A stretch of DNA of 64,000 bases from Sphingosinicella microcystinivorans (GTDB taxonomy: Bacteria; Pseudomonadota; Alphaproteobacteria; Sphingomonadales; Sphingomonadaceae). Numbering within the stretch: position 1 is the first letter of the stretch; every line of letters starts with the position of its first letter. Position numbers and translations under genes: made by a program. Shown here in pieces: positions 1 to 8,083 of the stretch. The notes beneath the pieces are model-generated. The model did not search any database and had not been told where the DNA came from. It saw only the letters and a list, made by a program, of their open reading frames with translations. Location: NCBI RefSeq assembly GCF_027941835.1, contig NZ_CP116005.1:1751501-1815500 (forward strand). The letters are read 5' to 3'.

Positions 1-20
1 GCACTGTTCCGGGTTATCGT

Positions 21-1178
21 CTAACCGAAGAGCTTGCGCGCCTTCGCCATGCGTTCGAGCGCGGCGTCGACGGTGGCGTCGGTCTTGGCGAAGCAGAAGC
101 GCACCACCGAGGTGACGGGCGCCTCCGCGTAGAACGCCGAAACCGGGATGGCGACGACATCGCCTTCGCGCGCGAGGCGGTCGCAGAAGCCGACGTCGTC
201 GAGCGAAACGCCCGAGGCGGCGAGATCGACCGACAGGAAATAGGTGCCCGCGCTCGGCAGCGTCTTCCAGCCCGCGGCTTCGAGGCCCGAGGCCAGCCGG
301 TCGCGCGAGCGGGCGAAATCGGCGCGCATCGCGGTGAAGTACGCATCGTCCTTGCCGAGGCCGTAGGCGATGGCGGCCTGAAGGTTCGGCGGCGTCGTGA
401 AGGTGAGGAACTGGTGCGCGCGGGCGAGCGCGTGGCTGAGCTTGGGCGCGGCGCACATCCAGCCGACCTTCCAGCCGGTGAGCGAGAAGATCTTGCCGCC
501 CGAGCCGATCTTCACCGTCCGCTCGCGCATACCCGGCTGCGCCATGATCGGCGAATGGGCGCGGCCGTCGAACACGACATGCTCCCATACCTCGTCGCTG
601 ATCACGACCGCGTCGTGCGCGACGACGAAGCGGGCGAGCAGCGCCAGCTCTTCATCGGAGAACATCGTCGCCGTGGGATTGAGCGGATTGTTGAGCAGGA
701 CGACGCGCGTGCGGGGCGTGAACGCCTCGGCGAGCGCCGCCTCGGTCAGCCGCCATTCGGGCGGTTCGAGGCGGATCAGCTTCGGCACGCCGCCCGCTTG
801 GCGAACCATCGGCAGGTAGGCGTCGTACATCGGCTGTATGAGCAGCACCTCGTCGCCGGGGCTGACGAGCGCCATGATCGAGGCCGCGAGCGCTTCCGTC
901 GCGCCCGAGGTGACGGTGATCTCGGTCTGCCAGTCGAGATCGATGCCCTGATGGCGGCGGTAATGATCGGCGACCGCCTGCCGAAGCGCAGGCAGGCCGG
1001 GCATCGGCGGATACTGGTTGTAGCCGTCCGTCAGCGCGCGTGCGCCCGCTTCCAGCACGTCGCGCGGCCAGCCCGCGTCGGGGAAGCCTTGCCCGAGGTT
1101 GATCGCGCCCGTCTCGCGGGCAAGCGCGGACATCTTCTCGAAGATCGTCGTCGGCAGGTCGGCGTAGAGCGGATTCAT
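21..1178 (-). CDS. PLP-dependent class I/II aminotransferase, probably the methionine-salvage transaminase
   Basis: This 385-residue protein is a fold-type I PLP aminotransferase. Visible family residues are the early GQGFPD motif (about residues 29-34), NNPLNP (164-169), the SDE motif carrying the PLP-binding Asp195, and the Schiff-base lysine Lys229 in GSGGKIFSLTGW. An Arg in VVRFCFAK near residue 364 would bind the substrate carboxylate. The sequence resembles the methionine/kynurenine aminotransferase group (YbdL-like). It is transcribed divergently from mtnBDCA, 65 bp away, so I infer that it transaminates 4-methylthio-2-oxobutanoate to methionine, the last step of the salvage cycle. The family assignment is secure; the substrate is inferred from context, and a kynurenine or glutamine transaminase role is possible. 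The ATG at 1178 gives the full family N-terminus. Confidence 0.88.
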   Translation of the reverse strand: MNPLYADLPTTIFEKMSALARETGAINLGQGFPDAGWPRDVLEAGARALTDGYNQYPPMPGLPALRQAVADHYRRHQGIDLDWQTEITVTSGATEALAASIMALVSPGDEVLLIQPMYDAYLPMVRQAGGVPKLIRLEPPEWRLTEAALAEAFTPRTRVVLLNNPLNPTATMFSDEELALLARFVVAHDAVVISDEVWEHVVFDGRAHSPIMAQPGMRERTVKIGSGGKIFSLTGWKVGWMCAAPKLSHALARAHQFLTFTTPPNLQAAIAYGLGKDDAYFTAMRADFARSRDRLASGLEAAGWKTLPSAGTYFLSVDLAASGVSLDDVGFCDRLAREGDVVAIPVSAFYAEAPVTSVVRFCFAKTDATVDAALERMAKARKLFG

Positions 1179-1243
1179 GAGGATGGTTCATAGGTGAGCG
1201 GAAACCGCTTCGCCAGCGCCGCCGCGATGGTTAAGGAAACATC

Positions 1244-1864
1244 ATGGTTGCAAGCACTTTCGAAAGGGCGGCCGACGCCATCGTCGCCGTGGGGCGCGCA
1301 TTCGACGCGCGCGGCTGGGCGCCCGCGACGAGCGGCAACTATTCGGCGCGGCTCGACGACGGCAGCTTCGCCGTGACGGTTTCCGGGCGGCACAAGGGGC
1401 GCCTGACGCGCGACGACGTGATGCGCGTGGATGCGGGAGGGGCGCCGCTCGACGGCAAGCGCCCGAGCGCGGAGACGGCGCTGCACCTGTCGCTCTACCG
1501 GCGCTTCCCGGAGGTCGGCGCGGTGCTGCACAGCCATTCGCCGCAGGCGGTGGCGCTGTCGCGGCTGCTCGGCACGGACTGGGCGATCCGGGGGCACGAA
1601 CTCGTGAAGGCGTTTCCGGGCATCGTCACCCACGCGGCGGAGATCGTGCTCCCGGTCGTGGACAACAGCCAGGACATGGGCGAGATCGAAGCGGCGATCG
1701 CGCCGCATATCGCCCGCGAAGCGCCGCCGCCCGCCTACCTTATCCGCGGCCACGGGCTCTACGGCTGGGGCCGCGACATCGCGGAGGCCGAGCGCGTGAT
1801 CGAGGCGGCGGAATGGCTCGCCGCGTGCGAGGTCGCCGAACGCAGCATGAGGAGGGAAGCATGA
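1244..1864 (+). CDS. mtnB: Methylthioribulose-1-phosphate dehydratase
   Basis: MtnB dehydrates 5-methylthioribulose-1-phosphate to the diketo compound used by MtnC. The 206-residue protein is a class II aldolase/adducin-fold enzyme: it has the phosphate-loop-like SGNYSARL near residue 30, the zinc-binding HSHS motif (His96 and His98) and a later RGHGLYGWG motif providing the third metal histidine. Length fits the family. It opens a four-gene salvage operon. Its stop overlaps the mtnD start (ATGA at 1861-1864), which indicates translational coupling. Confidence 0.93.
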   Translation: MVASTFERAADAIVAVGRAFDARGWAPATSGNYSARLDDGSFAVTVSGRHKGRLTRDDVMRVDAGGAPLDGKRPSAETALHLSLYRRFPEVGAVLHSHSPQAVALSRLLGTDWAIRGHELVKAFPGIVTHAAEIVLPVVDNSQDMGEIEAAIAPHIAREAPPPAYLIRGHGLYGWGRDIAEAERVIEAAEWLAACEVAERSMRREA

Positions 1865-2400
1865 GCCACCTTGCGGTCTATGCGGAGGACGCGCCGGAGC
1901 GTCCGCTTCTGGAAACCGCCGATGCGGAGGAGATCGCAGCGGCACTCGGCGGGATCGGCGTGCGCTTCGAGCGCTGGCCGACGCGGGGCGCACCGGGCGG
2001 CGACACGCTCGCGGCCTATGCTGAGGAGATCGAACGGCTGAAGGCGATCGGCGGCTATCAGGCGGTGGACGTGGTGAGCATGACGCCCGACCATCCCGAC
2101 CGCGCCGCGTTCCGGCAGAAGTTCCTCGCCGAGCATCGCCACATGGAGGACGAGGTGCGCTTCTTCGTGGACGGCGAAGGCCTGTTTACGCTCCACGAGG
2201 GTGGGCGCGTGTTCAACATGCTGTGCACGAAGGGCGACCTCATCGCCGTGCCCGCCGGGATGCGGCACTGGTTCGACATGGGGCCGGCCCCGCGCTTCAC
2301 GGCGATCCGCCTGTTCATCAATCCCGAAGGCTGGGTGGCGCATTTCACCGGCGACGACATCGCCGCCCGCTTCCCGCGCCACGAGCCGGCGCTCGCCTGA
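1861..2400 (+). CDS. mtnD: Acireductone dioxygenase
   Basis: MtnD cleaves the acireductone intermediate with O2 to formate and 4-methylthio-2-oxobutanoate (iron form); the nickel form makes an off-pathway product instead. The 179-residue cupin carries the metal ligands His92, His94 and Glu98 in EHRHMEDE, plus His136 in GMRHWFD. The ATG at 1861 overlaps the mtnB stop and fits the family start; an in-frame upstream start at 1813 would add an unrelated arginine-rich stretch inside mtnB. Which metal is bound cannot be read from the sequence. Confidence 0.93.
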   Translation: MSHLAVYAEDAPERPLLETADAEEIAAALGGIGVRFERWPTRGAPGGDTLAAYAEEIERLKAIGGYQAVDVVSMTPDHPDRAAFRQKFLAEHRHMEDEVRFFVDGEGLFTLHEGGRVFNMLCTKGDLIAVPAGMRHWFDMGPAPRFTAIRLFINPEGWVAHFTGDDIAARFPRHEPALA

Positions 2401-3024
2401 GTGATCCGCGCCGTCCTCACCGACATCGAAGGCACGACGAGCAGCATCGCCTTCGTCACCGACACGCTGTTCCCCTACGCGCGGGCGCGGCTGGCGGACT
2501 GGATCGCGGCGCACCCTGAGGAGGCCGCGCCGATCCTGAAGGACGTGCCCGGCGACGCGCTGGAGACGCTGACGCGCTGGATCGACGAGGACCGCAAGGA
2601 AACGGCGCTCAAGACGCTTCAAGGGCTGATCTGGGCGGAAGGCTATGCGGACGGCACGCTGAAGGGCCATGTCTATGCCGACGCCGCCGAGGCGCTGCGG
2701 CGCTGGCACGCGGCAGGACTGCGCCTCTACGTCTATTCCTCGGGATCGGTGGCGGCGCAGAAGCTGATCTTCGGGCACAGCGACGCGGGCGACCTGACGC
2801 CGCTGTTCTCGGGCTACTTCGACACCACGACGGGGCCGAAGAAGGAGGCCGACTCGTACCGGCGCATCGCGCAGGAGATCGGCCTGCCGCCCGAGGACAT
2901 CCTGTTCCTGTCGGACAGCGTGCCGGAAATCGAGGCCGCGCGCGCGGCGGGCCTCAGGACCTGTCTCGTCGACCGGGAAACCGGGAACGGCGATGCAACC
3001 TCGTTCGCGGAGATCCGCCTGTGA
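2401..3024 (+). CDS. mtnC: Enolase-phosphatase E1
   Basis: MtnC is a HAD-superfamily enzyme that enolises and dephosphorylates the diketo-methylthiopentyl phosphate to acireductone. The 207-residue sequence starts with the diagnostic DIEGTTSSI motif (Asp8 nucleophile, Glu10). It also has [10 protein letters not shown] (HAD motif II region) and a late [12 protein letters not shown] segment holding the Mg-binding acidic residues. The start is a GTG immediately after the mtnD TGA, with no spacer. The mtnC stop overlaps the GTG of mtnA. Confidence 0.94.
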   Translation: MIRAVLTDIEGTTSSIAFVTDTLFPYARARLADWIAAHPEEAAPILKDVPGDALETLTRWIDEDRKETALKTLQGLIWAEGYADGTLKGHVYADAAEALRRWHAAGLRLYVYSSGSVAAQKLIFGHSDAGDLTPLFSGYFDTTTGPKKEADSYRRIAQEIGLPPEDILFLSDSVPEIEAARAAGLRTCLVDRETGNGDATSFAEIRL

Positions 3025-4076
3025 GGCTTGAAGGCGAGCATCGCCGCTCGATCGCACGCACCGCGGACGGCAAGGGCGCGCGCATCCTCGATCAGCGCCG
3101 CCTGCCGTGGGAGGTCGTCTGGGTGGACCTGCGCTCCGCCGCCGATGCCGCGCGCGCCATCCGCGAGATGTGGACGCGCGGCGCCCCGCTGATCGGCGCG
3201 ACCGCCGCATACGGCCTCGCGATGGCGCTGGCCGAGGACGGATCGGACGCCGCGCTGGATGCCGCCTATGCCCTGCTCGCCGGGGCGCGGCCGACGGCGG
3301 TGAACCTGCGCTGGGCGCTCGACGAGGTGGCGAAGGCGGTGCGCCCGCTGCCGCCAGCCGTGCGCGGCGAGGCGGCCTTCGCGCGCGCCGACGCGATCTG
3401 CGACGAGGACGTCGCGCTCAACCGCGCGATCGGCGCGCACGGCCTCGAACTGCTGCGCGATCTCCACGCGCGAAATCCCTCCCGTCCACTCAACGTCCTC
3501 ACCCACTGCAACCCCGGCTGGCTGGCGACCGTGGACTACGGCACCGCGACCGCGCCGATCTACATGGCGCAGGACGAGGGGCTCCCCGTCCACGTCTGGG
3601 TGGACGAGACGCGCCCGCGCAACCAGGGCGCGCTGCTCACCGCGTTCGAGCTTGCCGGGCACGGCGTGCCGCACACGGTGATCGCGGACAACACGGGCGG
3701 GCTTCTGATGCAGCGCGGCGAGGTCGATCTCGTCGTCGTCGGCACCGACCGCGTGACCGCGAACGGCGACGTCTGCAACAAGATCGGCACGTACCTGAAG
3801 GCGCTCGCTGCGCACGACAACAATGTGCCTTTCTACGTGGCGCTGCCCTACACGACTTTCGATCCCGCCACGCCCACCGGCGCCGACGTACCCATAGAGG
3901 AGCGCCATCCCGACGAGCTTGCGCTGCTCACCGGCCCCGGCGCGGATGGGCACGCGACCGTGCGCGTGACGGCCTCGCCCGCGTACAATCCGGCCTTCGA
4001 CGTGACGCCCGCCCGCCTCGTCACGGGCTTCATCACGGAACGCGGCCTGCTGGCGCCTTCGGCGCTCGGCGCCTGA
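3021..4076 (+). CDS. mtnA: Methylthioribose-1-phosphate isomerase
   Basis: MtnA converts 5-methylthioribose-1-phosphate to the ribulose form and so feeds MtnB, although it is the last gene of this operon. The 351-residue protein belongs to the eIF-2B alpha/MtnA family, with the [14 protein letters not shown] region near residue 55, the catalytic Cys in LTHCNPG and the catalytic Asp in [11 protein letters not shown], followed by NKIGTY. The GTG start overlaps the mtnC stop (GTGA at 3021-3024). The kinase or phosphorylase that would supply its substrate is not in this window. Confidence 0.94.
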   Translation: MRLEGEHRRSIARTADGKGARILDQRRLPWEVVWVDLRSAADAARAIREMWTRGAPLIGATAAYGLAMALAEDGSDAALDAAYALLAGARPTAVNLRWALDEVAKAVRPLPPAVRGEAAFARADAICDEDVALNRAIGAHGLELLRDLHARNPSRPLNVLTHCNPGWLATVDYGTATAPIYMAQDEGLPVHVWVDETRPRNQGALLTAFELAGHGVPHTVIADNTGGLLMQRGEVDLVVVGTDRVTANGDVCNKIGTYLKALAAHDNNVPFYVALPYTTFDPATPTGADVPIEERHPDELALLTGPGADGHATVRVTASPAYNPAFDVTPARLVTGFITERGLLAPSALGA

Positions 4077-4142
4077 GACGATCGGGAACGCCTTTCGCGG
4101 GCGCGCGTTCTCACAGCGCATATCCCGAACGGAGGATCATAG

Positions 4143-4436
<294 letters not shown>

Positions 4437-4444
4437 AGCGGGCG

Positions 4445-5041
4445 ATGGCGGAAACCCTGTCTCCGGCTCTGCCGGAGCCGCTGGAGCGCGCCGTCCATGC
4501 CGTGCTCCGGCGATTGCATGAGGCGGGCCTGAAGGTCGGCACCGCGGAAAGCTGCACGGGCGGACTGCTGGCGTCGCTGTTCACGGACGTGCCGGGCTAC
4601 GGCCATGTCTTCGAGTCGGGCCTCGTCGTCTACACCGACGCGGCGAAGCAGCGGCTGCTCGGCGTCGATCCCCGGCTGATCGCGGAGCACGGCGCGGTGT
4701 CGCGTGTCGTCGCGGTCGCCATGGCGGAAAACCTGTTCGCCCGCGCCGACATCAATCTCGCGTTGGCGATCACGGGCTTCGCCGGACGAGCGGGTGCGGA
4801 CGACGAGCCCGGCCTCGTCTACCTCGCACGCGCCGGGCGGGGACAGCCGACCGTGTGCCGGGAAGAGCATTTCGGCGACATCGGCCGCGGTGCGACCCGC
4901 CTGAAGTGCATCGAGGCCGCCGTCGCCCTGCTTGAGGACGCCTCCCGCCTTCCGCCTGATTTCCCTCCGTCTCGGCCCTTTACGTGCCGGAAGGCGCGTG
5001 CTCTATCGCGGTGGGGAGAGCAGAGGCGGGAGGGCGCATGA
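4445..5041 (+). CDS. CinA C-terminal domain / nicotinamide-nucleotide amidase family protein
   Basis: The 198-residue protein matches the stand-alone CinA C-terminal (PncC) domain. It has the hallmark AESCTGGLLAS early on, then GLVVYTDAAKQRLLGV, and an ITGFAGRAG segment where the family usually has a TGIAGP-type loop. PncC members deamidate nicotinamide mononucleotide to nicotinate mononucleotide in pyridine-nucleotide recycling. The C-terminal 35 residues are divergent. The ATG at 4445 was chosen because the family motif begins soon after it; the open frame extends upstream only as an antiphase reading of the previous gene. Its stop overlaps the next start (ATGA at 5038-5041). Confidence 0.82.
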   Translation: MAETLSPALPEPLERAVHAVLRRLHEAGLKVGTAESCTGGLLASLFTDVPGYGHVFESGLVVYTDAAKQRLLGVDPRLIAEHGAVSRVVAVAMAENLFARADINLALAITGFAGRAGADDEPGLVYLARAGRGQPTVCREEHFGDIGRGATRLKCIEAAVALLEDASRLPPDFPPSRPFTCRKARALSRWGEQRREGA

Positions 5042-6198
5042 CTCCGACTTTCAACCGGCGCGAGTTGCTCGCGGTCGGGGGTGCGGGTGCCGCGCTGCTC
5101 GCCGGCGGCCCGTCGTTTGCCGCTGACAAGGGCGTGCCGCGCGGCGCGATCGTCGTGAACGCGCTCGGCGGGCTTTCCAACCCGAATGTCGAGCGGCCGG
5201 AGAAGACGGAACGCTCCGGCTGGACCTCCACCGACGCCGTGATCGACCGGCGCGTGATCGACGATGCCCGCGCGTCGGGCCTCACCGCCGTGAACATCAC
5301 CATCGGCCACGTGTTCGGACCGAACGCGCCGTTCGAGCAGACCGTGCGCGAGATCGCGCACTGGGACGCGGTCGTGCGCCGCCATCCCGCCGACCTCCTG
5401 AAGGTGCTGACCGCGGAGGACATCCTGCGCGCGAACCGCGAGAACCGCATCGGGATCATCTACGGCTTCCAGAACACGACGATGCTGGGCGAGGACGCGA
5501 GCCGCGCCGACGTGTTCGCGAACCTCGGCGTGCGCATCGTCCAGCTCACCTACAACCCCGCGAACGCGGTCGGCGACGGCTCGATGGCGCCGGAGAACCG
5601 CGGCCTGACACCGTTCGGGCGCGAGGTGGTGGAGCGGCTGAACGCGAACCGCGTGATGGTCGACCTGTCGCACAGCGGCGAGAAGACCTGTCTCGAAGCC
5701 GCGCGGGTCTCGAAGCAGCCGATCTCGATCAACCACACCGGCTGCCGCGCGCTCACCGACCTGCCGCGCAACAAGACCGACGCCGAGCTCAGGCTGGTCG
5801 CGGAACGGGGCGGGTTCGTCGGCATCTATTTCATGCCGTTCCTCAATCCGACGAGCAAGGCGACCGCCGACGACGTGGTGGCGCATATCGAGCACGCGGT
5901 GAACGTCTGCGGCGAGGACCACGTCGGCATCGGCACCGACGGTGGCATCACCACGATCGACGATCTGGGGGCCTACAGGGCAAAGATCGCGAAGGAGATC
6001 GCGGACCGGCGCGCGGCGGGGATCGGCGCGAAGGGCGAGAACCCGGATACGCTGCCCTTCGTGATCGACCTGCGCGGACCGTCGCAGTTCCACGACCTCG
6101 CCGATCGCCTGCGGCGGCGCGGCTATTCGGACGCACGGATCGAAAAGATCCTCGGCCTCAACTTCGTCGCCTATGCAAAGGCCGTCTGGGGCGCATAG
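5038..6198 (+). CDS. Tat-exported M19 dipeptidase-like protein with a degenerate metal site
   Basis: This 386-residue protein begins with a twin-arginine signal (FNRRELLAVGGAGAALLAGG) and cleaves near residue 29, so it acts outside the cytoplasm. The rest has the renal-dipeptidase (M19) fold: DLSHSG and INHTGCRALTD keep the two late metal histidines, and HVGIGTDGG keeps the active-site Asp. The early His-x-Asp pair is replaced (VVNALGGLSNPN), and the bridging glutamate position reads GFQN, with Gln in place of Glu. Activity as a classical dizinc dipeptidase is therefore doubtful. It overlaps the preceding gene by four bases and is followed by a transporter and an ornithine cyclodeaminase-family gene, suggesting a shared peptide or amino-acid role. 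Confidence 0.83.
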   Translation: MTPTFNRRELLAVGGAGAALLAGGPSFAADKGVPRGAIVVNALGGLSNPNVERPEKTERSGWTSTDAVIDRRVIDDARASGLTAVNITIGHVFGPNAPFEQTVREIAHWDAVVRRHPADLLKVLTAEDILRANRENRIGIIYGFQNTTMLGEDASRADVFANLGVRIVQLTYNPANAVGDGSMAPENRGLTPFGREVVERLNANRVMVDLSHSGEKTCLEAARVSKQPISINHTGCRALTDLPRNKTDAELRLVAERGGFVGIYFMPFLNPTSKATADDVVAHIEHAVNVCGEDHVGIGTDGGITTIDDLGAYRAKIAKEIADRRAAGIGAKGENPDTLPFVIDLRGPSQFHDLADRLRRRGYSDARIEKILGLNFVAYAKAVWGA

Positions 6199-6221
6199 AG
6201 AGACGGGAGGGGGGGAGTTCC

Positions 6222-7103
6222 ATGTCCGACGCGATGATCGCCTTCGTCAACACGACCTTCGTGCCCGTGGGCCTGATGCTCATCATGTTCAGCATGGGGC
6301 TGACGCTCAGGCTCGGCGATTTCGGGCTGGTGTTCAAGGACGGCCGCGCCGCGCTCGCCGGGCTCGCGGCGCAGCTCCTGGCGCTGCCGCTGCTCGGCCT
6401 TGCGATCGGCATCGTGTTCCGCCTGCCGCCCGCGCTCGCGCTCGGCGTCTTCATCCTCGGCATCTGCCCGGCCGGCACGACCTCGAACGCGCTGACGTTC
6501 ATCGCGCGCGGCAACGTCGCGCTCGCCGTGGTGCTGACGGCGATGTCCAGCCTCGTGACGGTGTTCTCGATTCCCGTGCTGCTCGACTGGGGGCTGCGTC
6601 ATTTCGGGCTCGAGGGCACCGTGCCGGCGCTGTCGGTCGGCGACACGATGCTCCAGCTTGCGCGGATCACCGTGCTGCCGGTGGCGGTGGGGATGCTCGT
6701 CTGCCGCTTCGCGCCGAACGCCGCCGAAAGGATGAGCGGCTGGTTGCGGCCCGTCGCGATGATCGTGCTGTTCGGCGTCATCGCCTTCGCCGTGGGCGTC
6801 AGCGCCGAGATGGTGCTCGCGAACCTGCTGAGCGCGGGCCCCGCGATCTGGACGATGAACGTCGTTGCAATGGCGGCGGGGCTCGGCATCGGGCGCGCCT
6901 GCGGCGTGAACCGCCGCGATGCGATGACGCTCGCCATCGAGGTCGGCGTGCAGAACGTCACGCTCGCCACGTTCCTGACGCTGACCGTGCTGGGCAGCCT
7001 GCCGCTCGCCGTGACCCAGAACATCTACGGAGTCGCCATGATCGTGAACGCCCTGCTCCTCGTCCGCTGGTTCCGCGCCCGCATCGCCCGGGAGGCCGCA
7101 TGA
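6222..7103 (+). CDS. Bile acid:sodium symporter (BASS) family transporter
   Basis: The 293-residue protein is almost entirely hydrophobic, with about nine or ten membrane segments. It carries BASS-family features: the MFSMGLTLRLGDF opening helix, the GICPAGTTSNALTFIARGN segment that forms part of the sodium/substrate site, and a closing IEVGVQNVTLA motif. BASS members move bile acids, pantoate, oxoacids or similar organic anions with sodium; the substrate here is unknown. It lies 23 bp after the M19-like gene, and its stop overlaps the next start, so it belongs to that operon. Confidence 0.85.
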   Translation: MSDAMIAFVNTTFVPVGLMLIMFSMGLTLRLGDFGLVFKDGRAALAGLAAQLLALPLLGLAIGIVFRLPPALALGVFILGICPAGTTSNALTFIARGNVALAVVLTAMSSLVTVFSIPVLLDWGLRHFGLEGTVPALSVGDTMLQLARITVLPVAVGMLVCRFAPNAAERMSGWLRPVAMIVLFGVIAFAVGVSAEMVLANLLSAGPAIWTMNVVAMAAGLGIGRACGVNRRDAMTLAIEVGVQNVTLATFLTLTVLGSLPLAVTQNIYGVAMIVNALLLVRWFRARIAREAA

Positions 7104-8083
7104 GCGCGCCGCTGCTGATCGTCGGGGCGGCGGACGTCGAACGCCTGCTCGGCTATGAGGACTGCATCCGCCTGGTGCGCGAGGCGATGGTGGCGCTCGC
7201 GCGCGGCGAGACGCGGCAGCCGCTCAGGAACATCGTCGATCTCGACGGCGGCAACGCCTTCGGCGTGATGCCGGGCGCGATGCTCGGCGGCACGTTCGGC
7301 GCCAAGATCGTCAGCGTCTATCCGGGCAATTTCGCGCTCGGCAAGCACTCGCATCAGGGCATCGTCGTGCTGTTCGAGCCCGAAAGCGGCGCGCCCGTCG
7401 CCATCGTCGACGGCAGCATCGTGACGGCGATCCGCACCGCCGCCGCGTCCGCCGCGGCCACCGATGCGCTCGCGCGGCCGGGTCCGTCGCGGCTCGCCAT
7501 CCTCGGCTACGGCGAGCAGGCATGGCGGCACGCCGCGGCGGTGCGGCACGTGCGTCCGATCACGGGCGTCAGCGTGTGGGGGCGCTCGGCGGAGCAGGCG
7601 AAGCGTTTCGCGCTGCGCGTGCGCGAGGAGCTTGGCCTCGACGCCGAAACCGCGGCCGACGTGGCGGGCGCCGTCAGGGACGCCGACATCGTCTGCACGA
7701 CGACCGCAGCGGTGGAGCCGATCCTCGCCCTCGCCGACGTGAGGCCGGGCACGCACATCAACGTCGTGGGGTCGAGCCGTGCCGGTCCTGCCGAGATCGC
7801 GAACGACCTCGTCGCGGCGTCGCGCTTCATCGCCGACTACCGTCCGGGCGTGCTCGCGCAGGGGGCCGAGTTCCTGAACGCGAAGGCGGCGGGCGTGGTG
7901 GACGACGCGCATGTGGCGGGTGAAATTGGCGAAGTATTCGACGGGACGCTCGAGGGGCGCACCGGCGATGATGAAATTACCATCTACAAGTCGCTCGGCC
8001 ACATCGTACAGGACCTCGCGGCGGGCTGGCACGTCTTCGAGCAGGCGCGCGCCAAGGGGCTCGGGACGACGGCCGCCTTCTAG
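7100..8083 (+). CDS. Ornithine cyclodeaminase / mu-crystallin family dehydrogenase
   Basis: This 327-residue protein has the ornithine cyclodeaminase family layout. The N-terminal dimer/substrate region includes GAKIVSVYPGN near residue 73. A Rossmann NAD(P) domain follows with LAILGYGEQAWRH and later CTTTAAVEPI and HINVVGSSRAG. The family includes ornithine cyclodeaminase, alanine dehydrogenase, ketimine reductase and N-substituted amino-acid dehydrogenases, and motif reading cannot choose among them. The ATG at 7100 overlaps the transporter stop. The stop codon shares the palindrome CTAG with the convergent hrpB stop. Context suggests catabolism of an amino acid or cyclic imino acid imported by the preceding transporter. 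Confidence 0.85.
   Translation: MSAPLLIVGAADVERLLGYEDCIRLVREAMVALARGETRQPLRNIVDLDGGNAFGVMPGAMLGGTFGAKIVSVYPGNFALGKHSHQGIVVLFEPESGAPVAIVDGSIVTAIRTAAASAAATDALARPGPSRLAILGYGEQAWRHAAAVRHVRPITGVSVWGRSAEQAKRFALRVREELGLDAETAADVAGAVRDADIVCTTTAAVEPILALADVRPGTHINVVGSSRAGPAEIANDLVAASRFIADYRPGVLAQGAEFLNAKAAGVVDDAHVAGEIGEVFDGTLEGRTGDDEITIYKSLGHIVQDLAAGWHVFEQARAKGLGTTAAF

Noticed and set aside
1179-1243. Hairpin in the aminotransferase-mtnB gap as a SAM riboswitch
   Set aside because: A bulged stem can be drawn near 1193-1215, but no conserved core of a known SAM riboswitch class is visible and the gap is too short for most classes.
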